From contig NC_040032.1 of NCBI RefSeq assembly GCF_000972845.2, forward strand, positions 21,934,248 to 21,998,247: a DNA stretch of 64,000 bases. Reading direction: 5' to 3'. Below are positions 51,028-63,394 of this stretch, piece after piece. A program made the position numbers and the translations under genes. The DNA is from Larimichthys crocea (Eukaryota; Chordata; Actinopteri; Sciaenidae). The notes under the pieces are model-generated. The model was given only the letters and a program-made list of their open reading frames with translations. It had not been told where the DNA came from and did no database searches. Numbering within the stretch: position 1 is the stretch's first letter; every line of letters begins with the position of its first letter.

Positions 51028-52769
51028 AGAGTTATAAAAAAGATTATTGGGTCGTTACAGGGTTGACAATGTGTGTACAAAATATTTGTTAGTTCGATTA
51101 ACTTTTTACTGGATTGTTGTTGGAGGAGTCAAGTCACCCGCAGGCAGTATTTTCTTCAGTAGATCCAGGTGTGTGTGCACGTATGTGTGTGTGACATTCA
51201 TCAGCTCTCTGACCACTTTAATCTGTTCTTAAAGAAGCAGTCCGACATTTCAGTGAAGTCCTCTGTCTCTCTTTTGTTCTCCAGAGTCAGATGAAGACGT
51301 GGAGGTCAGCTTCATCCCCTGTGGATCCAGTACAGAGCGTGTCCACACAAAAAGGCGAACAACGAGGGGAGAATACACCTTCAGACAAAGCTCTTTGATT
51401 CACAAGAGCTAGCTAATTACTAATCCAACAGTTACTATCTCCTTCTTTATGTTGTAATAGTTTCAGTTTCTCGGTTGATTTGTGTTTGCTCTCAGACTAC
51501 GTCCACAATAACTCGTCTAATCTTTAAGATGCTGCTTTTAAGTCGATAAACTACAGAACTCTGTTCGCTGGTTAAACGCCCATCCAGTCTGCTCATGCTC
51601 TCTGTGATCCTCTACACTGTGTATGCTACATGTTACCCAGGTGATTATTACTGACATGAGCTTCGGTGCTGCAGTAGTGACTAAAACTCCTTAAAAATGT
51701 CCTGTGTGTCAGATTCAGGGTGCTCTATTTACAGAATATAATATGCATAATTATGTTTTAATTAGTGTACAATCACCTGAAAGTATGAATTGTTATGTTT
51801 TTGTTAACTCAGAACGAGCCTTTTATTTGTAGAGGCTACAGGTCCTCTTCCATGTCCTCGTCTACAGAGGCGAGGAGGAATGCAATCAGCAACACATAAG
51901 ACTTTTTAAGACTACAATATCTTTTGAGGAAACTAAATTATTTAAAGACTTTTCAAGTCACCCGATCACAGGAGGTAAACGTCTCGTCTCACACAGTCTG
52001 AGAACAAACACGATCACATTTGGAGGAGACTGCAGACTTCAAGTCAAGACATCCTGCTGCTTGACAAAGTGCTTTTCAGGCCCTGAAAATAGGGCCGTAA
52101 AAAAAAGAAAAAATCTAAATCACAGGAAACATGTCGGAAATCAAAGCAAAGCATCTGAACATTCTGTCTCTTTCACAGACAGACTGATTGTAGGTCTTTA
52201 TGAACACTCATTTCAAACTGAGCTGAGTCAGATTGGTCCTCAGTGTGATCCAACGTTAGGGAAGCAGTATCGGCAGTGAAAAACTCTCACACCATCAAAC
52301 AAAGAAAAAACAAACAAAAACAAACTGACTCCACAGCTCCGTTCAGTTCAGTCGAGAAACTCAAGCTCGCGGAGCTTGGTGTGAAACAGCTGCCATCCAA
52401 GGAGAGGAGTGTCCTGTTTCAAAGTAAAAGTCAAAGATGGAAGCGTAAGAGTGAGAGCAGCGCCTCACAGTGGAATGACTGATATGTTACAGTATATACA
52501 TTTCAAAGTAAAGGCCCTTTCTGTACAGGTCTGTGAGGTGGATTGTGATTAATGAAGTCCATTTGGACAATATTCACTTGTTCAGTGGGTCAGTTTAAGA
52601 GTTTGGCCTGGTTAAACACTCAGATTAAAGGGCCATACCGTTGATTTTTTTTTTACATGTTTCAGCAAAACAAAAACACAAATTGTGTTCACTTCACATT
52701 ACTGATGTTTCCAAGGCATACCATGTCTGAGGCAGCCTGAATGAAGCCTGGTTGCTCAAACAAGCTGCT

Positions 52770-53037
52770 CTGTAACTGCATCCACCTGTTAATTATTCAT
52801 AACTTTAAGCCTTAATATAATTTAAACAGGTGAGTTATATAAAAAAAATCACCCTCAGCACAGTTGTCATGAATGGGCAAATTAGCTATAGAGACCAAAA
52901 CTGTTTTTTATACCAGGCTGTAAACACGTTTATTTCTGCTGTTAAGTTGAACATTTTAAAATGGGGGCTTATGGAGACTGACTCACTTCTGGAGCCAGCC
53001 TCAAGTGGCCGTTTGAGGAACTGTAGTTTTTGACACT
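52770..53037 (+). repeat. dispersed repeat family A, copy 4
   Basis: Contains 'caccctcagcacagttgtca', 'agagaccaaaactgtttttt', 'ggctgtaaacacgtttattt', 'cttatggagactgactcact' and 'aagtggccgtttgaggaact'. It is in direct orientation with copy 5 and inverse to copies 1-3. It lies downstream of st6gal1, possibly in its 3' UTR or 3' flank. Confidence 0.65.
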
Positions 53038-53730
53038 TGCCGCTCATCCTCAACAAATGCAACATTTGCTCCAGTTTGTTTGATTAAAAAGTACAGGGAG
53101 CAGCTGTTTTAGGAAATTATTTTTTTGTAAATTAAATTATATTTTGTATTGATTTCAGCCTAAATATATAGAATAACACTTAAAATGTAATGTAATCAAA
53201 CTACTGAACTGAATGCAAGCTTTCGCCAAAAGGACCAAAATGAACTGAAAACCTTATTGTATAGCAAAATATTATTTTCTATGAATGCTTAATTGTTTAG
53301 TCTTTAGGATTACTCATTATTCCTTTATATATTTATAAATATGCAGGTTATTTGTTTTTTTTTTTTATATGAAAAGCTGGTTGAAGTTCAGCTATTCCAT
53401 AAATTATCTACCGTGTGCAGGAGCTGGTCTGAAATCTGATGGTATGCTTTGGAAACTTTGCTAAAACCTTCAAAAAACAGTGGTATGACTCTTTAAGGGT
53501 TGACATTCAGGCTAGTTCAGGGAATGTCCTCATAAGGGTATGTATGTATGAACTGCAGGCACATCTATAAGAGTGTGTGTGTGTGTGAGTGTGTGCTCCA
53601 GTGTATACAATAGTAACATGTTATATTTATAGTGAGTGGTACAGCGTTACTTTTGGTTCGGCAGTGAGTGTGAAGTGTTCATGCGTCTGTCCTCATCGTT
53701 ACGTGTCTTCATGCAGGGTTCAGCTTCGCA

Positions 53731-53754
53731 TTGTGTGTGTGTGTGTGTGTGTGT
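53731..53754. repeat. (TG)n microsatellite in the st6gal1 3' UTR
   Basis: About 12 units, starting only 17 bp past the st6gal1 stop codon, so almost certainly transcribed as (CA)n in the 3' UTR. A related tract lies at 53,573-53,590. Confidence 0.9.
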
Positions 53755-53771
53755 TTCTGTGTATTTCCCAG

Positions 53772-56700
53772 TCAGTGGTTGGGTACACCTCCAGCTGCCT
53801 GGGAGCAGTTCATCTTACTGAACCCAGGCAGCGTGATGCGTCCGTGGGTATAGATGTCACGGTCGGAGCCCTGGTTCATCCGCTTGACCAGGTTCTTCTC
53901 GTACAGCAGAGGGTGGTAGGCACCGAGCGTGCAGGCGGCGTCGAAGAAACGCTGGTAGTAATGGCAGAGCTCCGTCTTCCTGCGCGACGGCAGGAACTCG
54001 TAGACGTGGACCACCTCGCACAGTGACATCATCAGGACGGTGCCTGGATGGGGATAAAAAAATGCAATTATATTTTTACTAAACTCTACTATAGTTCTTT
54101 ACTGAGCTCTACTGTGTTTGTTTAATAAACTCTACTGTGTTTTTGCTTTCTTTTCTTTACCAACTCTGCAGTTTTTTTTTTAACTCACTAATTTAAAGTG
54201 AGTGGTTCTCAGAAGATGTGTTATAAATAGAAATTATAAATAGGAAGTGAAGACTGAAGTTTTGCATACCGAGCAGGCCGGAAGAGGGTGGGTTCTTCTG
54301 GATGGGCTCAGCCATGTTGTCTTGTATTCGTTGCCAGACCTGCCACTCAAAGCGAGGATGCAGGATGTAGAAAGGCTGCATAGGATGAAGCCTCCTGTAC
54401 CTCTGGTACTGGGTGAAGATGGGGTAGTCTGTCCTGTTGTACCACTGTAGGAGGGGGCACATAGTACTATTAAGGCTTCTGTTAAAAACATTGAACAGTA
54501 CTGTATTACTACACACAATGTCTTGGGCATAGAGCCAAAGACATTGTGTGTACTGTAAACCACAGACCACTTCCACAGGATGTTATTGTGTCTGGTATCA
54601 AAAATGAAACAAAACGCCCACAAATGCAGTGACAGTTGTACATTTAATGGGACACTACTAACAGCTAATTCAGCTTACTTTTCCTGGTGCCAACTTGCCA
54701 AAATATAAAAAAACAGGGCTCAAGATGCTTTTTTTTTTTCAAAAAAAGGGGCAGGGAGCAGGGTTTATCAGTGACGTTCAGCCATAGATATAAAAGGTGC
54801 GACCCTTTAGCTACAGTATGATGTAAACGTCACCTGACTGAGGTCAGCAGAGAAGGGGGCGGGGTCCCAGGCCACCAGAGCACCTGAGCTGTACAGAGAA
54901 CTGGACAGGAAACGATGGTCATCAGACGCCATCACCTATGAGACAGATACACATTTATTTAATCTATACATCCAGATCTATATCACAAAAGCTATAAGAG
55001 CTACTTAAGCCAGGTAACTCTATTTGGTAAAGTATTGTATATATAGACCAGTGGACAACATTGTTTAGATTGGGTTTCGTAATATTGTTAAATTTGGTAC
55101 TACAATATGCTAAGAAGTCAGCTGAGTCATGGAACGACAGTTTGTGGCCGTATAATCATGTGAAGGACACTATCAAGTCGGTAATGGATCTAGTTGAGAG
55201 ATGTGGGAATAATTTTAAACACTTTAGGTTAGTATGCATTCCTTCAAGTTTACCGTCCACACTGCGTCGTGATTGCTTTTGGTTTTCAGTATTACGTTTA
55301 TGGTCAAAATAAGATACACTCTGCAGACTATGTGGCCTCGGTTCTTGGAACTTGTGGTAAAATTATATAGTGATGCTAACTCATCTCATTACATAAATCC
55401 TTAATAAATTAATCTTTAATAAACTCCTGCTGAACTGTTTGTAAGTTTTAAAGCAGACTGTGCAGACAAAAATAAGACAACACGGCATCATCACCAAACG
55501 GTTACTATAGCAACTATCAGCATGCTTTCAGGCGTGTTGATGAAGTTCCTGAAGCTGAAACATTTATCTCGTTTGTCTCCCTCTTGGACTTCATGTGAAT
55601 TAGTGTTGGGCTCTCGATGGAGCGCTGTGTTGTCAGCTGTTGGTGTCGGATTTGGTGAGTGGGTTCACCTGCGAGTTGATGAGGCGGATTGTGGTTTTAG
55701 AACCGACGTCCTTCTCGTAGCCGGTGGTGGGCGCTGCGTTGAAGCGCAGCACAGCATCATGGGTGTCTGTGAATTAGATATGAAGTGAAACTTCAACTGT
55801 GAAAGAGTTACTGATGCAAAACAGTCTCTGTTTCTATGTTTGTAGAACTTCTGTTGGTGAAAACAGGAAATGCTGTTCTTGTTTGCAGTCGCCACAAACA
55901 CATGTGCTACAGACGAATTCAGAATTTTACTTGCAACAATGTTTTGCAGCATCGCCTTCACTTTTTGTTTAACCATTACTTAACAACGAATGGTCCCACT
56001 GAGGATAAAAACCTCTTTATCAAGCGAGTCCTCGCCAAGACAGGCAGCAGCACAAACTAAGAACAATTCAATTAAAACAGTTTATATGAATTACAAGACA
56101 TAGCAATCTAGAGAAAAAGTAAAAGTGTGGTACAATCCATAAATTCAATAACATCAGTTAAAGCAAGGACACCCAAATGATTCAGTCTCCAGGTCTTTTA
56201 AAATGGATTTAAAAGCATTCAAAGAAATCTTTTAAAAACGTTTATCTCAAGGAGCAGGTGCTAAAGGCAAGTTAATCCTGTCCACACTGAGAAATATAAG
56301 AACATAACGATCGTCTTTTAAATGAACATAACATACAAACATACATAACATAGTATAACCAACCTACGGGTGGTTGAACTAGGCCAGTGGTCTATTGTAT
56401 TATAAAGTAACATGAACTTTGTTTTGTCAGAGACAAGGTTCCCTGTATGACATTAAAAACATGCTGCAAGTGGTAAACAGCTTTAGCAAGAGTTGACACA
56501 CTGCAATAAATAACGGCATCATCGGCATACAAAAATCAGCATTTTTCACGTGTTGACCAATGACAGTATAGAGAATGGACAGAGTCTGAGTTAAGTCACC
56601 CAGAAGCTTCTGAAGCGCCGGTTTGAAGCCGAAAATATGTGCAGATGTGCCTTGTTAGATGTACTTCTTCAATTGTTGACGGTATTTTAGTTCATTATCA

Positions 56701-58885
56701 GGAAATAAAAGGTTTATGTAAATTCAGAGAAATATTTTCTCACTTCCCTGTTTTATACATTGGCAGATGCATGTGGGTGTACAAAAACAAACACGTTATC
56801 GTAGTATTTCATCATTAAAGTCTATCTTATTCATCTTAGTTTGACTGTTGAATTAAACCGCTTATCAACAGTCAGGAAAGATGCAGCTGCAGCACATGAG
56901 ATCATGGAAATCATTACTCAGACCAATCCAAACACACAGGCTGCGTTTCTTCTGAAATAAGGAAGGCCTGCCAGCCCAAAATGATCTTCCTTAAATGCTG
57001 AAAATAAAGTTCCACTGTTGTCATAGTCTCTTTGAATTACGAGTTCACGTGACTGTAGTGCCACTAAAGAAGAGAAAAAGTTGTAATGGGGATGGAAGAC
57101 TGGTAAACGATAAAAAGTTATTGATGATCCGTCATCCTGCACTCGGGGGTGTATTCTGCTCCTATGAAACACTTCTATGAGTCTTTGAGTGATTCAGAGC
57201 ACAACAATCAATATCTCTATTTCACTGATTTTTGGTGAAACTGGATGGAGAAATATTTGCTGGTTTTCCCTCTGATATCTTCCGTCTCTCTTTCTAGCTG
57301 ATGGCTGGCTAATTAGCTGCTGCTAACTGAATCTGTTGTTGGCAAGGAACAAAACTGGGCTGAACAGCCGGACTGGTACAAGCACATCCTCTGAGACCAA
57401 CAGGGAATAACGTTACACTACCGATGTAATTTATGAACTCTCCTGATCCGGCAGATCGGATGTGCCAGGGCAAGTTATTCCAGAGCCTAGGGGCTGCCGC
57501 CACAAAGGCTCGGTCACCTTTGGTTTTTAGTTTTATTTTAGGGGCGACCAGTAGCAGCTGACTAGAGGATCTCAGTGCTCGGTCAGCCATGTAGCTAAAT
57601 GAAGTGACTCAGCCCCAGGATGCTAGCAGCCAAATCACCTCTGTAAGCTACTGTATCCCTGGATCACTGAAAAACGAACTGCCAACAATAACAACAACTG
57701 CAGCATTACACTCAACACCTCCAAAACAATTGTTCTACCCACGCTCAACATCCCAGACCTCAACATCAAAGCAATGACTGGTCAGACAAACCAAACCATG
57801 ACTTTAAACTCAGCCTCTATCTCACCTATCTCTCTGCCCAGTCCAGAGTAGCGCAGCGACCCTGCGGACGACACTACAGCGCAGCTCTTGTAAGGCCCGA
57901 GGTCGGAGGTCAGCTGCTTCGGTGGCAGCTGGGCGGCCCAGGGCAGCAACGAAAAGGGCTGGAGGTCAGCGGTCAAAGTCGTCACCTCTACCGTGTCCTT
58001 TATTTGGCAGAGGAGCTTGGGACCACTCAGTTTGGGCCTGCTGGACACGCCGCCAGGGCCAGAGAACTCCACTCCGTACTTATTCATCGCCTGGCGAGAA
58101 GGCAAGATTAGCAAACAATTCGTTCTGAACACGATCTAGTAGTTATAATACTGTATTTTACCAAGGTTGAATCTTCTTACCTGATAATTCTGCACCACCT
58201 TCCTCAGTCTGTTTCCCAGCATGCTACTGGACATCTCGTCATCCCACACTTCACCCAAAAGGCCATGAGGCCCGAAGAACTCGGCATCACTGCCTCGGCC
58301 ACTCAGCTCCCCCTTCCGGCGACCTCCAAACAGGGTCTCCAGGGCACGAGTGAAGGGGCGCGGCAGCATCCGAGACAAAAACCCAGAAGGCTCCCGCTCT
58401 CTTGGCTTCCGCTTTGGCGTCGAGTCCACAGCTTCATGGGTGTGGTTTGGAGAGGATAGGACAGGGATTGGACGGTGAGGGTCACCTGGGACGACACCCG
58501 GGAGCTTCTGAGGGTCGATGTACATGGGCTTGGCCCCGCCTCGCAGCACCTGTGGCAGTCAGAGGGATGACAATATCAAGTCCTGTCGGTTAAACATCCA
58601 GAAACTGTTTTCACCAAGAGTCTCAGAGAAGGAAATCACATCGAGATGCATCGTAAAATCTTCAGGTTACATCAGCTACTATCGGCTACCAACCTTGATG
58701 ACGGAGTGTGCACGAGGCTGAGCCCGGGTTCGTGCCCGGACCCCGAAGATGGCGTCGGTGACGGGTACGCTGTTTTCAGCGCAGAGGGCGTAGAGCAGAG
58801 CCATGGAGATGCAGAAGAAGGCCATGCAGAGCACTCCACGGCGAGCCCGACGTCTCAGACGCCACAGTAGGCTGACTCTGTCCAT
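53772..58885 (-). CDS. st6gal1: beta-galactoside alpha-2,6-sialyltransferase 1, seven coding exons, complete
   Basis: Golgi type II membrane enzyme that transfers sialic acid from CMP-sialic acid to the 6-position of terminal galactose on N-glycans. Coding exons in transcript order: 58885-58694, 58549-58181, 58090-57826, 55766-55669, 54935-54834, 54444-54270, 54043-53772. All introns are GT-AG, and the spliced CDS is 1,473 nt (490 aa) with no frame break. A short cytoplasmic arginine-rich tail (about residues 9-16) precedes a membrane anchor at about 17-35, then a long stem to about 185. Sialylmotif L spans about 254-300 (Cys257, [24 protein letters not shown]). Motif S is about 393-417 (NPPSSGLLG). 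Motif III is near HYYQ (428-431), and motif VS has His444 and Glu449. SSAGSL, GREI and the EKNLVK C-terminal block match ST6GAL1, not ST6GAL2 (which has MSAG and GEEI). It is longer than human ST6GAL1 (406 aa) in the stem. The start has a good context (GCGATGG). A 5' UTR acceptor lies at 58901-58902, so upstream exons exist beyond it. Confidence 0.96.
56862..57660 (+). repeat. duplicated segment, copy 1 (in st6gal1 intron 3)
   Basis: 'ccgcttatcaacagtcagga', 'aagatgcagctgcagcacat', 'aataaggaaggcctgccagc', 'gtcatagtctctttgaatta' and 'cactgatttttggtgaaact' occur in the same order at 60.5-61.1 kb. The two copies also share flanks of the LINE fragment ('cacatcctctgagacca', 'ctcggtcagcc'). The duplicated unit therefore once included the LINE piece, which copy 2 has lost. 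Confidence 0.75.
57309..57590 (-). mobile_element. LINE ORF2 C-terminal fragment inside st6gal1 intron 3
   Basis: A minus-strand translation of 57590-57400 contains [19 protein letters not shown] followed by [10 protein letters not shown]. This is the conserved C-terminal end of L2/CR1/Rex1-type reverse transcriptase ORFs. No reverse-transcriptase palm motifs are present, so only the last ~60 codons remain. It sits in the same transcriptional direction as st6gal1, within a segment duplicated at 60.5-61.2 kb. Confidence 0.75.
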
Positions 58886-58900
58886 CGCGGCTCCGGGAAT
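58886..58900 (-). other. st6gal1: 5' UTR end of the st6gal1 start-codon exon
   Basis: A pyrimidine-rich acceptor (tcctccgcag on the minus strand) ends at 58901, leaving 15 untranslated bases before the ATG at 58885. An in-frame ATG further upstream at 58915 lies across this acceptor and is therefore rejected as the start. The first non-coding exon and promoter were not located; they may lie anywhere from 58.9 kb to beyond the window. Confidence 0.6.
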
Positions 58901-59951
58901 CTGCGGAGGACACACACATTCAGTCTACCGTCCAGAAAGGTGTAAAATTTCACTACTTCACAAAAGTGAATATTATATATGCATGTTTTTGTTTTAGACT
59001 ACTAAACTATTGAATATCTTTGAGTTTTTAAGTTTAATTATAATATATTTATACAAAACTATGGTGGGCATCACTATTCTCTAATACTCTATAGAACAAA
59101 CAATTATTTAATAAATATCACATCACTTGACTCTGTAGTTCTCTCTTGTGCCCCAAACTGGCCAACAAAATCAGTCACAGCAGGTTTAAATATGCATTTA
59201 TTAATTTTACTTGTAGTTACTGTGAGTGTACATTAATTCTCGACTGACGTAGTGTTTGTTAGGAGCTCTCATCTGCATGAACAAGTGGGTCAGCAGGATC
59301 TCCTTTCCTCTTATAAAAGACTACATGAGACAGAAGCACTGAATCTCCTTTTCTTAGCACACATTGGCTGACATTTACACATGTAAAGTAAAATAACAAG
59401 ATTAAGGGCTATACACCAAATGATTTTGCAAGAACCAACCAAGTTAAACATGACAGTGGTGTGTCTTGGATGAGTTACAATAACAGCAAACTCTAAAATA
59501 TGCAGTTTTATCTTGAGATAGGACATTCATTAGGCACTGAACTATGGATATTTCACCTAGGGCTACAGTCAGTATTTGGTTTGACCACCATTTGCCTCCT
59601 GCAAACACAGAATTGGTGAATAGGTTGGTGAACTGCAGCCTGTGGCTGTTGGTCCACTCTTCTTCAGTGGCTGAAGGCTAAAGAACAACTAAAAGTGGAG
59701 AGGTTTAACCTACAGAAAAAACAAGCTGACATTTTAAACAAATTCAGCAGATCTGATGGAAAGAGATATGTTAATGTTTAGAAACTGCAACTGAAAAAAC
59801 AGAGTTGCCTCTGGGTTTAAACTGTACAGGAACAGCCAAGAGGTCTTGATCAGAGTCTTTAACAGCTCTGATATATATATGTATGATATATATACAAGAA
59901 CATTAACTTGATTCAAAGAAGGGTTCTGTACTGACCACTCTCTCTTTGAAT

Positions 59952-60110
59952 CAAGTTAAAAATGCCATCATTGCCCCGAACGTTGGGTGAAATCAGGGGG
60001 AAAGAGAAAAGAGAAGGAGGAGGAGGAGGAGGAGAAAGACATCATCAGTTAAAAATGCCATCATTGCCCCGAGCGATGGGTGAAATCCGGGAGAAAGAGA
60101 AAAGAGGAGG
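59952..60110. repeat. 93-bp direct repeat with GAG-rich tracts
   Basis: 'agttaaaaatgccatcattg' followed by 'ccccgaacgttgggtgaaat' at 59,954 recurs at 60,047 as 'ccccgagcgatgggtgaaat'. Each is followed by 'aaagagaaaaga' and a (GAG)n tract. A further purine-rich tail continues to about 60,190. Confidence 0.85.
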
Positions 60111-60506
60111 AGGAGGATGAGGGGGAGTAGAAAGATGACAGGCCAGATGGAAAAAAGAGGAGGGAAGGCATGAAGATAATGAGGAAAAAGAGAGTCCATT
60201 ACAGGAGTCAGTGGTCGCCTTTTACCCCTCAATGCTTTAACAACTATCAGCCATATTTAATGGATGTAAACGAGGCTGGTTAACAGTGTGGTTTTAGCAC
60301 ATCTGAGGATATAATAATGACCAGTAACGTGAAGGAGGAGAAGAATAAGTAAATCAGTGGTGATGACTTTATTATGTAAAGTCTGTTTGAGAGTAAACCT
60401 CATGTGGACATTAAAATCAGGGCGTGTAAGGCGAGAGGTGGTACGAGTAGGTGCACCTGTGCTGGTTTTGAAAAAAACAACACAAAGCTATTATAGTTTG
60501 AGGCTG

Positions 60507-61225
60507 ATTCGGCCGCTTATCAGCAGTCAGGAAAGATGCAGCTGCAGCACATGAAATCATAAAACTCATTACTCAGTCTAATCCGAATGCAGAGACAGTG
60601 TTTCCTGAAATAAGGAAGGCCTGCCAGACCAAAATTATGTTCCTTAAATGCCAAAAATAATGCCAAAAATCAGTTCTTGCATAAATCATTGTGTTTGTTG
60701 GTGCATGTGTGCGGTAAAACTCTTAGATGTGAGTTCCACTGCTGTCATAGTCTCTTTAAATTACTGCAGAGCACGAGTTCACGTGACCGTGGCGTCGGCA
60801 CTTAATAAGAGAAATAGTTCTAACAACCTAATCTGAAAAGATTTTCCTCCAAAACTCTGAAGCCAAGGAAGGAAACGACATCAGCTTAAAGTCCCCATGA
60901 AGTGTTTTTATCACATATATCTATGCTTCATGTCACCTATACTCAAGTATCTGACCCAACCCAATTTTTTCTGAAGTATTTCATGTATTCATTTGTCATT
61001 TGAAATAAAACAATAAAATGTTTAAACTTTATTCACTGATTTTGGTGAAACTGGATCATATTTTATACACAATATATTTGCTGGTGAAAATCATCACATC
61101 CAATTAATCACATCCTCTGAGACCACTGTCATTTATCTCGGTCAGCCGTGCAACTAACCAAACTGACTCCAGGATACCAGGAGCCAAACCACCTCAGTAT
61201 CCAGTATCCTTTCTAGACTGGCAAC
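60507..61225 (+). repeat. duplicated segment, copy 2 (st6gal1 upstream flank or 5' intron)
   Basis: Direct-orientation partner of the segment at 56.9-57.7 kb. It has small insertions (for example around 60,660-60,725) and a deletion of the LINE-derived middle between 'cacatcctctgagacca' and 'ctcggtcagcc'. Divergence is visible by eye, so the duplication is not recent. It could equally be two insertions of one composite repeat. Confidence 0.7.
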
Positions 61226-61309
61226 TGCTGGCAGGCTGAGGTTCTTTTTGTTGTCCATTTTAAGAGGAAACATGTAAAAATGAGGAAGCAAACTTTACAC
61301 AGATGAGTT

Positions 61310-61512
61310 AAAAGGAAATTCACCCTCAGTACAGTTGTCATGGAAGGGGAGATTAGCTATCAAAAAGAGATCAAAACTGTTTTTTGTACCAGACTGTAAA
61401 CATGTTTATTTCTGCTGTTTAGTTGGACATTTTAACATAGGTGCTTATGGAGACTGAGTCATGTTTGGAGCCAGCCTCAAATGGCCGTTTGAGGAACTTC
61501 AGTTTTTGGCTT
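61310..61512 (+). repeat. dispersed repeat family A, copy 5
   Basis: Nearly the same order as copy 4: 'caccctcagtacagttgtca', 'gagatcaaaactgttttttg', 'gactgtaaacatgtttattt', 'cttatggagactgagtcatg' and 'aatggccgtttgaggaactt'. It lies upstream of the st6gal1 coding exons. Confidence 0.65.
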
Positions 61513-63394
61513 CGTTTCACAGTCCTGGAAGTTGCTGCCATTGCTTAATATACACCCCTCACCGAGAAGCTGTGGCTGTTTGGATGGAGATGTTGGCCAC
61601 ATTTTCTGCAATAAAACTTCCTAAACCACAAAGAGTTTCAGTTAAAAACACAACAGGAAGTCCCATTCTACATGGTTAGGTTTGGGTAAAAACCATGTGT
61701 ATTAACATCAGATGTTAATTTTGGGATATTGCCTACACAGCAAATCTCTTGATTTCTCACTTCGGAAGTTGTACAGGAACTTCCACCACAAACTGAACAT
61801 GACCAGAGTACAAGGCTGATTCAAAATCAATATAGATCTGTTCTTAAATGTGTGTAAATATAGACACATCTTAACATCTGATTGGGGTACACAGTGCTCA
61901 GAAACTGCCTGCATGGAGAGAACTTGGCGGCCTGCATGAAGATTTCAATAAATGGGCCTCCTGTGCCAAATTTTCCATTACATGATGCCAAGGTGATTTT
62001 TTTCTCCAGGCCATGGAGGATAAAGTGGAGCAATGAATCAGGACTGTTTAAAAATAAGTTATGTGAAGTATTACAGATTATTTTTATGCAATCCTCTACT
62101 TGTGATCACTCTGCTTTAAGTCTTTGAACGCAGATATAAACTGCTGCAACATGTTAACATAAGCTCCTCATCTAAGGGTTTTTGTGGTGTACCATCAGGG
62201 CTGAAACCAATTCTAGGGCTGGCTTATTTTTAGTCTTAGTGCAACTTGCTTTCCCCACGAGATATAGATAAATATGTATAGACACATTCTCTTTACTAGG
62301 GCTGTGAAGCTCATTCACTGTCAATGTCTCTCGACTAGTGCTCGCGCCCTCTCTCTGACCATCAAACACAGAACCAAAGGAAACTTCTTTGTGTTACTGT
62401 TTTGCAGCGGAAGTTAAGCACTCACAGAAGCTTGTGCATGAAATAAACAAAGCCAGAACACAATAGGTAGTGTCAGAGTTTAGTGCATGAATCCACCTGG
62501 ATAGCCTCAGTTTCAGAGACCATTCAGGCTGACTGTGGAGAGTTGACTGCTGTGATGGTATGGTTGGTGGCTACAGCGTGATGTTGGGCTGAGTCTTTCC
62601 AAAAGTTGGGTCCGACTTAACTTTGGTGGACACCTGCCTGCACCGCCACAGCCAAAACGGACAACCCCTACTCAAATGAATGTAAAAACCTGCATTTGGA
62701 TGCGCTCTAAGCCATGACTAAAACCAGAGAACCCGAGTCAAGAACAAGACCAGACAGCATATCTAGCCAAACAAAAGAATTTTCATGAAACATGAATACA
62801 TGTATTAACAAAGTATCTGCAACACTTTGCTGCTGCACCCTGCTGAACCCAGATGTGAAACTTGCTGAGATGTAACTTTGTTCTCTTTTTTAACAAACTG
62901 TTAAAAACTGACAATTTGGTGTTTCCGGCATGAATTAAGAATTAGCTGGTTGTTCATTGTGTTTCTGGCACGATGGACAGAATTGTCTATATGAAGTGAT
63001 GTTTGTGCATACAGAGAGGCTGATGGATAAATGTTTCACTTTTTAAACACAATGAACTTTTGCAGCTGTTGACTCCTGATCTTGTGGTTAAACCACAAGT
63101 TTTTCTTTCTTTTTCTGTGCTGAGACGTTGAACGTCGACACAGGTGTTTGACCTATGGATGCAGACTGTATAACAATTTCCCAACATTTGTTTTATTCTC
63201 TCGAAATCGAAACTTAAGCCCCGCCCGAGATGTAAAAATGTGTTCCGTTCATTATTAAACTGTGGCCAGCCACAGTGGGGAAACACTGACCATTATGAGG
63301 TTATGATTCTCAGGGGAGACGCCTCCCATTGCAGGCATACTCAGCTGAAAGGGGACCCCATACCTGCTCTGTGCCTCTGAGGGATTATATACAA

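Larger units (their letters stand above)
47786..53771. other. non-coding region 3' of st6gal1
   Basis: No coding exon seen. Part of this must be the st6gal1 3' UTR, but its end is not clear. Candidate minus-strand AATAAA hexamers exist, one at 48,216-48,221, which would imply a 5.5-kb UTR. It contains family A repeat copy 4, the three-unit repeat at 48.8-49.5 kb and an RTE-like scrap. Confidence 0.4.

Noticed and set aside
55061..55312. 83-codon plus-strand ORF in st6gal1 intron 4
   Set aside because: Antisense to the gene, inside an intron, with no family likeness and no splice partner.
53772..58885. Identification of the sialyltransferase as ST6GAL2
   Set aside because: Motif L has SSAGSL and GREI rather than MSAG and GEEI, and the C-terminal block has EKNLVK and ITLPGF, as in ST6GAL1.
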